This document shows, in pieces, positions 1 to 9,991 of a DNA stretch of 64,000 nt. This DNA is from Gonocerus acuteangulatus (taxonomy: Eukaryota > Arthropoda > Insecta > Hemiptera > Coreidae), in NCBI GenBank assembly GCA_946811695.1, contig OX328128.1:25266701-25330700 (forward strand), written 5' to 3'. A program made the translations under genes and the position numbers. The notes beneath the pieces were generated by a model, which saw only the letters and a list, made by a program, of their open reading frames with translations, had not been told where the DNA came from and made no database searches. Numbering within the stretch: position 1 is the first letter of the stretch; each line of letters opens with the position of its first letter.

Positions 1-351
1 AAGCGGGTCTGCCAGCTGGTAGTTGTGTCCAAAATCCACATCCTTTTTCTGGATATAACCCTTCACGACTAAGCGGTCCTTCTTTTGATCATCGACACAA
101 TCATTAGGCATGGGCTTTTGCCAACCGAAAAAATTGTGATATATTTCCATCTGTCAGAAGGTCAAATTTCAATCAAAACACTCGATTTCTTCATTACACC
201 TTTATTTCGCTCTACATCTTTCTCGTACTTACGACACCTCTTCAGGAGCATTTAAAATAATATATAATTACAGCCTACACCCTAAGAACCTTCCGCGGGT
301 AGGGCCACGTCGAGACTGACAAGAACAATTATCTCAACTACAAGACGACAT
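1..351. other. Unassigned A+T-rich sequence
   Basis: No coding region, tandem repeat or family found elsewhere in the window is visible here. The A-family repeat begins at its right edge. Confidence 0.5.
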
Positions 352-1216
352 AAAAGTCCGTCACGCAGGAGCTGCATAACTAAGCACTTTCCTCAGAATT
401 TGGGTAGTGTAGACTGCTTTCCAAAACAATATGCTTAAAATATCCTACATAAATAAAATAAAAAAATTAATAGTTCTCTTTTAATTTTGTAATAAGTAAC
501 TGTTCAATTATTAATTTTGTAATTAATTTGCTTCCAGAGTTATGTTTACATATGGTAACTACTACACTACTTAATAAATACAAAAAACTTCATATTTTCG
601 TCTTTTGATCTGACGCAGGAACAGGATACAGTCCCTCTAGCTGTAGAGAGCGCTCCTTGCGGCGGCCTTGCGAACCTAATTCTATTGAAATATATTACAA
701 AGTAAACCCCTCTTTCCGATTGACCGATTTAGCTCATTTTTACAACACTTCTTTCCCATGAGTTACCCACGACGTATACCGCGTTTCGTTACAATACAGC
801 AGAAATTACGACCGGTATGAGTATATCAGTAATTTGGGTCCAGAGTAAACCCCCCCTCCTAATGAACCGATTTAGTTTATTTTTACAACACATTTTTACC
901 TGTAGATTACCACTACGAATACCGAGTTTCGTCGAAATATAACAAAAATCACGGCTGGTAGTGGCGAATTGCTATTGTGGGTCCGAAGTAAACCCCCCCT
1001 TCTAATGAACCGATTTAGTTTATTTTTACATCTCACTTTTCCCTCTAGATTACCACTACGAATACCAAGTTTCGTTGAAATATAACAAATATTACGGCTG
1101 GCATGCTCAAATTAGTGTTTTGGGACTAACGAACTCGTTCAATCGTTTGCTAATTGAATGCTATATACCAAGTTTCGTGAAGAAAAAACAAAAACTCTGG
1201 CTGCTAGCGTGTTAAC

Positions 1217-1281
<65 letters not shown>

Positions 1282-1419
1282 TATATATATATAAATTTTA
1301 ACGGGGGTCATTTTCGGTGTCTACTAGGTAGGATCGATAAAGATTTGAAGACATTTTTCAAAAATTCCGTCATGAGTGCAATTTCAATAGCTACTTTCCT
1401 TCGGAGGAAAGTGCTAAAA
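352..1419 (-). repeat. A-family repeat, copy A1
   Basis: About 1.07 kb that recurs almost base for base at 49.79-51.09 kb and more divergently at 4.47-6.09 kb and, inverted, at 20.33-21.57 kb. Read on the minus strand it starts TTTTAGC, then a hairpin (CTTTCCTTCGGAGGAAAG on the plus strand), a module containing ACCGAAAAT, a (TA)n tract, a CTTGGTAT box, GTTCGTTAACCA, about three degenerate 140-bp internal units, each with GTAAACCCC near one end and an ACCGATTTAG box, and finally a short GCAG-CTC-CTGC hairpin close to the other end. No long ORF is present. Hairpin termini with an internal microsatellite and tandem units resemble non-autonomous Helitron-like elements, but the class is inference. 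Confidence 0.8.
1218..1293. repeat. (TA)n microsatellite inside A1
   Basis: Nearly pure alternating TA with one interruption. It sits at the same place in every full A/B-family copy, so it is a constituent of the repeat, not an independent microsatellite. Confidence 0.95.
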
Positions 1420-2346
1420 TGAATCTAATATATATTTTTCAAATACCACTCACTCACTGACTTACTGACTCACTGACGTAACATATCCCAGCCCAAACCA
1501 CTAGACAGAAAAATTTGAAATTTTGCATGGACACTCCCTTTCGAATGTCAACACTTGCTAAGGAATTTTGTTTTTAGATATTCAAATTTTTAAGTATTTT
1601 TAGGTGGGTTTGAAATTTTAGTTTTAACGAGAACATGCTCTCCTAGGCAGCATGCCTTGCTAGGACGATTACACAACACCTGTTACCGCTGTATCTATTT
1701 CATAGTATTTTTTTTTTAATTGCGGTTAATTAAAAAAATTATGGCAGTCTTTGAATTAATAGCAATAAACTGTCCCTGTATCGAGTTTACGCTAAGAGCG
1801 ACAAAACCACCATTTTAATTTACGTTCATTTCAAATTGTCCCCCATAGATTTTTCCTGAGGATGGTCCATCCGAGGTAATAATATCCCGAACCCATGCAC
1901 AGCCTCCTCACCTATCAGCATCCGCAGTCACAACACTTCTTGGTAATGCTCGCAAATATAATGGGTGTTTCCAAATCACATCTGAGGAACATACATTTTT
2001 AAATTTTAACGTACATTTATTATTGACAACGAATTTTAACCTTTACTGGTATAACTCCTGTTACTGACAACCTATAGATAACGGGTTATCTTTATGTTAA
2101 GTCACACTTGCCCGGAGCGCCCCTGTGTCACGAAACATTATAGTTTGATACTTATCAATTGATGAAAAACATATAGTTTGACGGGAACCATGCTTTAATA
2201 AGCTGCAAAAAATTGTATAGTAGCGTTAATTTTGATGATACATTATTTAAAGCATTAAAAAAACTACTTATCTGCCGTGACGAAGCATGGGTATTCAGCT
2301 ATATATGAATAAAACACAAATTAAAATAAAGGACAAAAATGGCGTA
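1420..2346. other. Unassigned; short CTGA/CTTA tandem near 1448
   Basis: Mostly unassigned A+T-rich DNA. At 1445-1480 an imperfect ACTCACTGACT run is followed by a CCCAGCCCAAACCA box and an AAATTTTGCATGG box. That pairing resembles the spacing of boxes in other dispersed arthropod repeats, so this is probably a fragment of one more repeat. No gene is visible. Confidence 0.4.
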
Positions 2347-2357
2347 TATTATATTAT

Positions 2358-2397
<40 letters not shown>

Positions 2398-2441
2398 GGC
2401 ACATCTACATCTAGGTCATTAGCGCCGTATTATATTATTAT
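2347..2441 (-). mobile_element. Tail-only retroposon insertion with 14-bp TSD
   Basis: A 67-bp insert (2361-2427) consists only of a poly(T) tract plus about 32 bp matching the 3' tail of the tRNA-derived SINE at 14.70 kb (GGCGCTAATG... read on minus). It is flanked by perfect direct repeats TATTATATTATTAT at 2347-2360 and 2428-2441. This is what target-primed reverse transcription gives when synthesis stops almost at once. Confidence 0.75.
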
Positions 2442-3499
2442 AATTTTTTCTGTTATCGTGTTAATTTAAAGTTATTTTAGGGCGAGAAATATATACAAAA
2501 AAAAAACAAAGCCTTCACTTTAGGGGTGGATTTTAGCTAGGAAGAAATTATACTAAATGGCTTTTTTTTATCTGTTTTGCCCTCTAATTAAAATTATTAT
2601 AAATAAAATTATGTAAAAACTCAAATATTTGCTTCTGATACCCAACTGTATATATTTGCACACACCGAACGCCGCACGATTGTTATGACCGATAAGTAAA
2701 GTGCACGGACCCAGTGAAGTCTCAAGGTCTTGTAGACGTGCTCTGGCGGCGTGGAATGTTAAAACTTTCGCTGCGGCTGTCAATGTTTGGGAATACCTCG
2801 GTATCGGGTGCAGATTTTGTTTGAATATTTCATGAAGAAAATTTTTTTTCATAAAAAAATCATAAATAATCTTCCAGTCAGCCGATTTGAAAACGGAAAA
2901 AAACTGTCGGATAGCCCAAACAATACTGAAGGCAACTGTCTTTACCTGGAGGTGAAAAAGTGAATCCCCTTCATTCACGAGCCTTTTGAATCTATAGGGA
3001 AAAGTAATGGAGGAGTGGCCTTCCGAAGGGACACTCGTCAGCGGGTAGGATCGCTAGTGTCCTTCCGTAATGACACCCGCAGCGAAAGTGTTAATAGTGC
3101 TGGTTCCAATTCCACCTAGTGTGAGTTATGGTCCTTCACTGACGGATTAACTGAAAGCATATTATTTCGCTATAGAAGGGTAGAAAGTAGAAAGTTACCA
3201 GACAAAGGTGGCGATAGCATGAGTGGTTGATGCAATCTTAAAGTAAAAACAAAAAAAAAATATGCAACGCAAAACCACAGACATTCTAGAAATGTTTGCC
3301 TATCATTCTAAATGATTATTGCAAAGGAATGAGCATAAAAAACAGTTCTAAAGTAATTTTCGGTGGCCTATCTCTTACCGAGAAATCAATAGACCGCACA
3401 GTGGGGTCAAACGTTATTTAGTATTTCAAAAAAGGCTGTAGCCTCTAAACCTTAACCTATTTCCACGATTTTTTTAAAATAAAAGGTAATAACATTTAG
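2442..3499. other. Unassigned sequence
   Basis: No recognisable gene or repeat. A 136-codon reading frame on minus (2568-2978) has no motif I recognise and no supporting context, so it is not called. Confidence 0.4.
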
Positions 3500-4283
3500 A
3501 ACAACTTTGTCCAAATATTTGTTTTTGTTTCCCCTGTTTATTAAATCGCGTGTAAATAATTCACGAACTTTTACAATTGAACATAAAATAACATTTCATT
3601 TTTCATCTAACATAATATCAGCATTGTTATCGTTGAAATTAAACATTCAAATCCTGATTAGACTTGGAAAAAATCAGATTGACATCTTCAAAACGTAAAT
3701 TTATCTTAATTCAACACTGAGGTTAATTGAAATAATATGATTTTTGAAAATAGATTTTGATTTTTTCCATATCTAATCAGGATTTGAATGCTTAATTTTA
3801 ACGATATTAGTGCTGATATTAAGTTAGATCAAAAATAAAATATTATTTTATGTTCAATTGTAAAAGTTCATGAATTATTGACACGTAATTTCATATACGG
3901 GGGCGAGGTTAGCTCAGTGGTAGAGCACTCGACTAATGAACTGGAGGACCAGGTTCAAAACCCGAGCGCGCACTGAAGATTTTTTCTTCAAGTTCTGCCG
4001 TTCGAGGGTTGGATTTGGGGTCCCAGATCGTCCCTAGGCTCACCCAGCCTTTAATTAATTTAATTAATAATGGGTACCTTGGGTGCTAATGACTCTAGCA
4101 GTCGAACAGCCAAGGAGAAAATCAGGCGGCCGGAGCATAGTATTGACCACACTATCTCCCTAGTGTGCCGTATGGTCAAGAATCAGATACCTCTACAGTA
4201 TCTGCCCCTCTGGGCCCTTACGGGGGACTGAATTTCATATACAGGGGAAACAAAAAACAAATATTTGGGGAAACAAAGTTGCG
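3500..4283. mobile_element. Fold-back element FB1 (long inverted repeat)
   Basis: The left arm at about 3500-3690 is repeated inverted at about 3745-4283, with a centre of roughly 55 bp. Shared landmarks include AACTTTG, CAAATATTTGTTTTT, TTTCCCCTGT and TTTTACAATTGAACATAAAA. The right arm is split by the SINE at 3887-4242; removing it restores the arm. Arms of roughly 185 bp with little between them are typical of fold-back or long-TIR MITEs. No transposase is encoded. Confidence 0.8.
3887..4242 (+). mobile_element. tRNA-derived SINE S2, copy 1 (full length, with TSD)
   Basis: The head is tRNA-like: an A box (TTAGCTCAGTGGTAGAGC) at about 3908 and a B box (GGTTCAAAACC) at about 3952, with CTAAT in the anticodon-loop position as in tRNA-Ile. 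The tRNA-unrelated body includes GGGTGCTAATGACTC and ends TACGGGGGACTG. There is no poly(A) tail. Perfect 12-bp duplications AATTTCATATAC flank it (3887-3898 and 4231-4242). It lies inside FB1 and is therefore younger. The tRNA-Ile origin is inferred. Confidence 0.9.
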
Positions 4284-5207
4284 TTATATTTTATTAGCTT
4301 TCATTTTTTAAACAAAACGCATTGAAATCGGTTAAGTTTTGGAGGCTGTAGTCTTTTCTGAAACTTGAAAAAACGTATAGCTCCATTGGGTGTCGGTTTT
4401 CTCCTTTCGGAATTTTTCTTCTTGTCTCCGTTTACCTCAGTTTTATTTAAAGTTACATTTAACAGTATAAGTCCGTAACGCAGGAGCTGCATAACTTAGC
4501 TCTTTCCCTAGAATTGGGAAGTGTCGAGTGCATTCCTGAATAATTTGCTTAAAATAACCTATATAGATAATTACAATAAAAACATTAATAGTTGTGCTCA
4601 TTTGCTTTTATGAGCAGCTGTTTCAATTATCAATTTTGAAATTAATTTTTTTCCAGAGTTTTGTGTTTTCGGGATACTACACTACGTACTAAATAAACAA
4701 ATTTCATATATTAATCTTGATGAGTTTCGCGAACCTACGTTTGGCGGAAGAATTCAATACAAACATAATACAAAGTAACACCCCCCCTCCCCTTCCAATA
4801 GACTGATTTAGTTCATTTTCACAACACTTCTTTCTTATTAGATAGCCAGGACGTATAAAGAGTTTCATAACAATACAACAGAAATTACGACCGGTATAAG
4901 GGAATTAGTAATTTCTGTCCGGAGTAAACCCCTCCTTCTAGTCAACCGATTTAGTTTATTTTTACAACACATTTTTCTCTTCAGTTGAACGCAACGAATA
5001 CCGAGTTTCGTTGAAATATAACAAAAATTACGAATGATATTGGCAAATAACTACTTTGGCTCCGGAGTAAACCCCCCCTCCGGATAGACCGATTTTGTTG
5101 GTTAACGAACTCGATCAATCGTTTGATACTATATACCAAGTTTCGTGGCGAAAAAACAAAAACTCTGGCCTGTATCGTGTTAACGGGCACATATATCTAT
5201 AACTATA

Positions 5208-5878
5208 CAGGGTGATTCAGGTCTAAGTAGCCAAACTTTAGGAGGTGATTGCAGACATAATTTCCAACAAAAAAACTTCATTTCAAGTATGGTCCAATTC
5301 CGAAAGGAAAAGGAGCTATGCCCAATTTTCTGTTTTTAACGTAGTCATGATTTTTAATGAATAAGAAATGCTTTCTCAAAAACTATTCAACATAATTAAA
5401 TTCTAATTATGCCTTCATAAAATAGACAAAATTTCCTTTAATAATACATTAATTTAATTCACTAAAACTATTATTAAAAGATACTTTCTGGACGTCCAAT
5501 AACGCACTTCTGGTTTTACCAATGAATAAGAGTATTTTCGCGATTTGTTTTCCTCAGCCCTCTAAAGGACTACAGATTCAATACTTACAGGAAAACTTCT
5601 ACATTTAGTAAGCATTAAATCTATGCAAATGAAGTGGAGGATTATTAGGGAATAAATTGAACCATTGGCTCCCTTTTGTCAAAAAAAATGTGGAATGTAG
5701 TTTTGTTACTTTCAAATACCTTGTATGAAGAAATTAAAAATTATTCATTTTCTAATGTCCAAACTTTGGGTATCCATTGTCCAGTCCAGAAGCAATAAAA
5801 ATTAACTGAAAGAAATGATTGGAAAAGTTTTTCATTTGGGATATCTGTTACATTTTTTGTTTAACCAATTTTCATTGA

Positions 5879-5880
<2 letters not shown>
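5208..5880 (+). mobile_element. Repeat family C, copy 1 (intact)
   Basis: Starts CAGGGTGATTCAGGTC and ends TTTTCATTGATG. A second, interrupted copy lies at 43.16-45.05 kb; aligning the two defines both ends. No TIR and no coding region are visible. Insertion into the (TA)n tract of A3 makes it younger than A3. The TAYACAGGGTG start is shared with other repeats in this window (near 36.0, 36.7 and 38.8 kb). Confidence 0.7.

Positions 5881-5961
<81 letters not shown>
5881..5961. repeat. (TA)n followed by (GA)n
   Basis: Compound microsatellite: about 50 bp of TA then about 30 bp of GA, in the right-hand part of A3. Confidence 0.95.
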
Positions 5962-5965
<4 letters not shown>

Positions 5966-6088
5966 TTTAACTGGGGTCATTTTCGGTGTCTACTAGGTAG
6001 GATCGATAAAGATTTGAAGAAATTATTCAAAAATTCCGCCATGAGTGCAACCTCAATAGCTACTTTCTTTCGGAGGAAAGTGCTAAAA

Positions 6089-6696
6089 TGACGGTTTTAG
6101 TAAAACAAACTAATAAACATATTTGTATTAGTTTTGAATTTGGAAGGAGTAATTTCCGCTAAGGATACCGCCAGCTTACAATTGTGGTGCCTTTGGAATT
6201 TTGCATCTCAGATTTTATTTTCCTTTCAATTGTTTCATTCTATGGGTTTCTATTTCAAGTTTTCCAAAATACAGTAGTGATAAGAATGAAAACACGCTTA
6301 GAAGACGCAGTTCATCATCATTACCTGAAATTAAAATAAGTCTTACTATTATATTAGATATAACGTTTTATAGCTGTGCTAGTGGTTTTGTTTCTGAGTT
6401 GCTATTTTTGTTTAAAATCATCATATTTAATAATATAATTCAGTAGTATCATATTTTTACCTAGTAAGTAGTAGTTTTCCTGAACATTTATACATGTTTG
6501 ATATTATTTGACTATTTGTCGCCAGCAAATGTAACTATGATTTAAATAGTGTTCTGATAAGAGATAAGAGAAAATGGTAATTATTCTGAGGTCATGTCCT
6601 TAAATGGCATAAGGTACGTCGCGAAATTTCCCCGAAGTATATTTCATTAATTTCCCGTGGCTCAAAAAAAAAAAAATAATAAAAAAAATATATTTT

Positions 6697-6700
<4 letters not shown>
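6089..6700. other. Unassigned sequence
   Basis: A+T-rich, with only an oligo(A) stretch near 6665. No gene or repeat match seen. Confidence 0.4.

Positions 6701-6769
<69 letters not shown>
6701..6769. repeat. (TA)n microsatellite
   Basis: About 68 bp of TA directly abutting the 5' end of an S2 SINE, an arrangement seen at several S2 copies. Confidence 0.95.
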
Positions 6770-6771
<2 letters not shown>

Positions 6772-6864
6772 GGGCGAGGTTAGTGTGCCGTATGGACATG
6801 AATGAGATACCCCTATAGTATCTGCACCTCAGTGCCCTCGTGGCCTGTTACGGGACTGATTTTA
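6770..6864 (+). mobile_element. SINE S2, internally deleted copy
   Basis: The first 15 or so bases of S2 (GGGGGCGAGGTTAG) are joined directly to the S2 3' part (TGTGCCGTATGG ... TTACGGGACTGATTTTA). About 240 bp, including the B box, is missing. The junction falls at a shared TAG, which suggests a microhomology deletion. Its 3' end merges with the TTTTAGC start of B1. Confidence 0.8.
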
Positions 6865-7023
6865 GCGCGGTTCCTCCCTCCCCCATAGGGAGGAACCCCG
6901 CTTATAAGGTTGATACAATGAAACAATCCGGAATTGCCGACTAGAAAATTTCGCGTTTCAGAACCCCTAGAGACCGAAAATAACGGTGGTTCAAATTTGT
7001 ATATATATATATATATATGTATA

Positions 7024-7106
<83 letters not shown>

Positions 7107-8470
7107 CTGTTCGCGGATTTCTGGCCTCCCTAATGGTCCGATTTTGATGAAATTTGGTACAAAAATCTGTCGTCTAATTTGAAAGGTCAAGTTCGTTAAC
7201 CAACAAAATCCGCCCACTGGAAGATGGCGTTTGGGGCGAAATTCGCGCAAAAAAAATCGTAACGCTTACGTTTTTGAGTTCATAAGCTTGTAAGTACTCT
7301 TTTTATAGGCTTCTTGGGCTAGGAAAACGAATGGAACCATTTTCAAGGCAATAGCTTTAACCGTTTTCGAGAAAACTGAAAAAATAATTTTTGAATGCCG
7401 TTTTTGGTTTGGGTACTTAGAATCATGGGATTCAGTTGAAACATTTACTGCATGTTCTACTTTCATTAAAACTAATATGTTGAAATTTTGGTTGCGTTTG
7501 GAGTTAAGGAAGGGTTAGAATAAAATATTTTATTAACAGGCATAAAAAAGTTTAGGTAACTTTGTATACTTTCCTTAATATCTCGAAAAAGGTTGAGCAT
7601 CTTGGGAAACGGAAGAATACCATTAGAAAGCTTACTAAATGCTCTACAAAAAAGGTTCTGATGAAAGTTTTGATTAGGCGATGTCAATCGGAGAAATAAG
7701 TGCTTAAAACTTTAAAGTAATTGATTTCGCTTATTCGAACTGTTCTTTTTGTCTTTGATTTTGATACTTAAAATTATGGGATTCATCTACACTAATATGT
7801 TAAAATTTTGGTTGCGTTTGGAGTTAAGGAAGGGTTAGAATAAAATATTTTATTAACAGGCATAAAAAAGTTTAGGTAACTTTGTATACTTTCCTTAATA
7901 TCTCGAAAAAGGTTGAGCATCTTGGGAAACGGAAGAATACCATTAGAAAGCTTACTAAATGCTCTACAAAAAAGGTTCTAATGAAAGTTTTGATTAGGCG
8001 ATGTCAATCGGAGAAATAAGTGCTTAAAACTTTAAAGTAATTGATTTCGCTTATTCGAACTGTTCTTTTTGTCTTTGATTTTGATACTTAAAATTATGGG
8101 ATTCATCTACACTAATATGTTAAAATTTTGGTTACGTTTGGAGCTAAGGAAGGATTAGAATAAAATATTTTATTAACAGACATGAAATGTTTTGGGAACT
8201 TCGTATACATTCCCTAATATCTCGAAGACGGTTAGGAATATTGGTAAACGGAGGGTTACCATGCGAAAGCTTACTAAATGTTCTACAAAAAAGATTCTGA
8301 AACAATTTTTGATTAGGCTATGTCAATCGGAGAAATAAGTGCTTAAACTTTGAAGTAATTGATTTCGTTTATTCGAACGGTTCATTTTGTTTGTTTTTAT
8401 TCCTTGTTATTTTTTAATTGCTTAAAGTTGGATAATGTATTTGAAAATAAAACAGATTAATTAAAATAAG
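6860..8470 (+). repeat. B-family repeat, copy B1 (with 320-bp tandem)
   Basis: Begins TTTTAGC then a GC-rich hairpin (6866-6901; arms GGTTCCTCCCT and GGGAGGAACC). Then come CCGGAATTGCC, ACCGAAAAT, a (TA)n tract (7000-7102), TTGTCTGTTCGC, CCGATTTTGATGAAATTTGG and GTTCGTTAACCA. Copy B2 at 17.78 kb matches through about 8470. The order of modules, and several module sequences, match family A read on its minus strand, so A and B look like sister families. No transposase is encoded. Confidence 0.8.
7471..8395 (+). repeat. Three tandem 320-bp units in B1
   Basis: Units start at 7471, 7791 and 8111, each with ACTAATATGTTRAAATTTTGG; spacing is exactly 320 bp. Units 1 and 2 are near identical; unit 3 is more diverged and slightly short. 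B2 has only one unit, so the amplification is specific to this copy. Confidence 0.92.
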
Positions 8471-9728
8471 AAAAACAATTCATTGTTAAAAATATTTCAG
8501 GCTGTACCGTATGAAATGTCAGTTTTGGATTTGTCGATTTCCTTCAAATGTCTTGAAACTGTCGAGGCTCCTACTCCGAGTTCTTTGGCATATTCCCTAG
8601 TGTTTTTAATTGCTTATAGTAGTCAAATGTATTTGTCAATAAAACAGGATACGTATAATTAGAATCAATATTTTGTTTGTTAGAATTCGAAGATGCCGTA
8701 TGAATATCTAGATGTGACAGAACTGGTGTTGATTTCGTTCTTTAGAATTATTCTTGGTATTCCCTATTTTCATCTGTTACCCATAGTTTTTTATTGTTAG
8801 TAGGTTTTTCTTATTGATTATAGAATATAAATCTATTTGGCTATAAAACAGGATACGTAAAATTAGTGACAATATTTCGGAGATTTCTGAGCGAAATACT
8901 TTTAAGATTTTCTACCACCACGAACGGCTTTTTTCCTCTATTTTTATCCACTAGATAGGCTTTATTTTGCATATTATTCTATATAAGTTTTATTCAGCAG
9001 GGGATTCTGATGAAATGTCGTGTTTTTGCTGTGGCTTTTAAATACGATGTATCTAAGATTGGATAACATTAGCGAGTCTACATAGTTAAGAACCGACGAC
9101 GGAGGATTACTTCTTGCTATGATTTAGTCTACATATGTATATTAAGTCCTAAATCCAAAAAATAAACTTCAGAACGGTTAGATACTATGAGCGAATATGG
9201 CGGTTCAATGCCCGTAGAAACAAGGGGGCCGCAGGAAATTTACCTGTTAAGAGTTAATCCTCAAGAGGTGTAAATATACCCTAGGTATCTGCCGACACAA
9301 ATACAAAGCCTAGGCGGAGAGCACCCCAAAAACTCAGATCCAAACATAAGGTTATATACTAAATATTTATAAAGACTACTTAGTTGTAAACCGATTCATC
9401 AATTAGCAATCAATAGTTTTCAACAAAGGTTATATACTAAATATTGATAAAAAGTATTTAATTAGAAAAAAAACAATATTCCACAAGACTTGTTTTTGGT
9501 CCATTTGTGTCTACTCCATAGACTTAATTAGGTATATTATTCTATTGTAGTTGGGCAACTAAACTTTGTTTTATTTTGTTAAATAAAGTTTTTTTTCTTG
9601 ACTTGTTATTCGTCAAGAATTTTATTTGTCCTTGTGTATTTACTAGATAGGTTTTATTCGGCATATTATTCTATATAGGCTATATTAGGAAGGGTATTCT
9701 ACTCAATCTTGTGTACTTCTTCTTGATC
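8471..9728. repeat. Degenerate ~200-bp repeat field
   Basis: Diverged recurrences of TTTTTAATTGCTTATAG, ATAAAACAGGATACGTA (8640, 8850) and CTAGATAGGYTTTATT (8950, 9645, weaker at 9997) indicate an old, decayed tandem or dispersed array. Apart from the helix-turn-helix relic nothing coding is recognised. Confidence 0.45.
8497..8598 (-). pseudogene. Relic helix-turn-helix fragment (mariner-like)
   Basis: A 33-codon open stretch ending in TGA reads REYAKELGVGASTVSRHLKE followed by IDKSKT. The spacing of the two helices and the STVSRHL recognition-helix pattern match the N-terminal DNA-binding helix-turn-helix of mariner-type transposases, in which this half-domain binds the terminal repeats. 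Nothing of the DDE/D catalytic domain is seen nearby. The fragment lies in a field of degenerate units of roughly 200 bp (8400-9100) marked by ATAAAACAGGATACGTA. Homology to mariner is inferred from the motif alone; another HTH transposase is possible. Confidence 0.35.
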
Positions 9729-9991
9729 CTTCTGTACATGGGCGTATATAAAAACAATTTCGGGGGGGAGGGGCTGAGACCATTTCCAGGGTATGGAATA
9801 CTAAATATTTAGAGCTTGAAATAGTTTTAGGCAACTAAAACGCTATTACACGTCAAATAAAATATGTTTTATGAACTAAGTGATCTTATTTAATTTATTT
9901 TTAAGGGTTTTACGAGAAGTTTTTATCATCAATTCAAAATTTCGGGAGGGGCTGCAGCCCCCCCCCCCTCATATACGCCCATGCTTCTGTA
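9729..9991. mobile_element. hAT-like MITE with 8-bp TSD
   Basis: A 247-bp element (9737-9983) with TIRs starting CATGGGCGTATAT and perfect 8-bp duplications CTTCTGTA at 9729-9736 and 9984-9991. Subterminal G-runs (TTTCGGGGGGGAGGGGCT near the left end, a C-run near the right) sit where they do in the common CAGGGGCGTA-type non-autonomous hAT families. An 8-bp TSD is diagnostic for hAT among families with such ends. It encodes no transposase. Confidence 0.88.

Larger units (their letters stand above)
4468..6088 (-). repeat. A-family repeat copy A3, split by family C
   Basis: The two parts, 4468-5207 and 5881-6088, together follow the A-family order. The break lies exactly at the (TA)n tract, and the intervening 673 bp is repeat C1. 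The outer part ends with the hairpin and GTGCTAAAA, as in A1. A (GA)n run follows the (TA)n tract in this copy only. Confidence 0.75.

Noticed and set aside
2568..2978. 136-codon minus-strand frame
   Set aside because: No recognisable domain, no neighbouring gene signals, and within chance expectation for a 64-kb window.
3899..3975. Possible functional tRNA-Ile gene
   Set aside because: Acceptor stems do not pair and the B box is altered; it is the head of a SINE with TSDs and several copies.
6813..7250. Frames of 82-145 codons full of Tyr-Ile repeats
   Set aside because: Translation of (TA)n in family B; the same happens at every (TA)n tract in the window.
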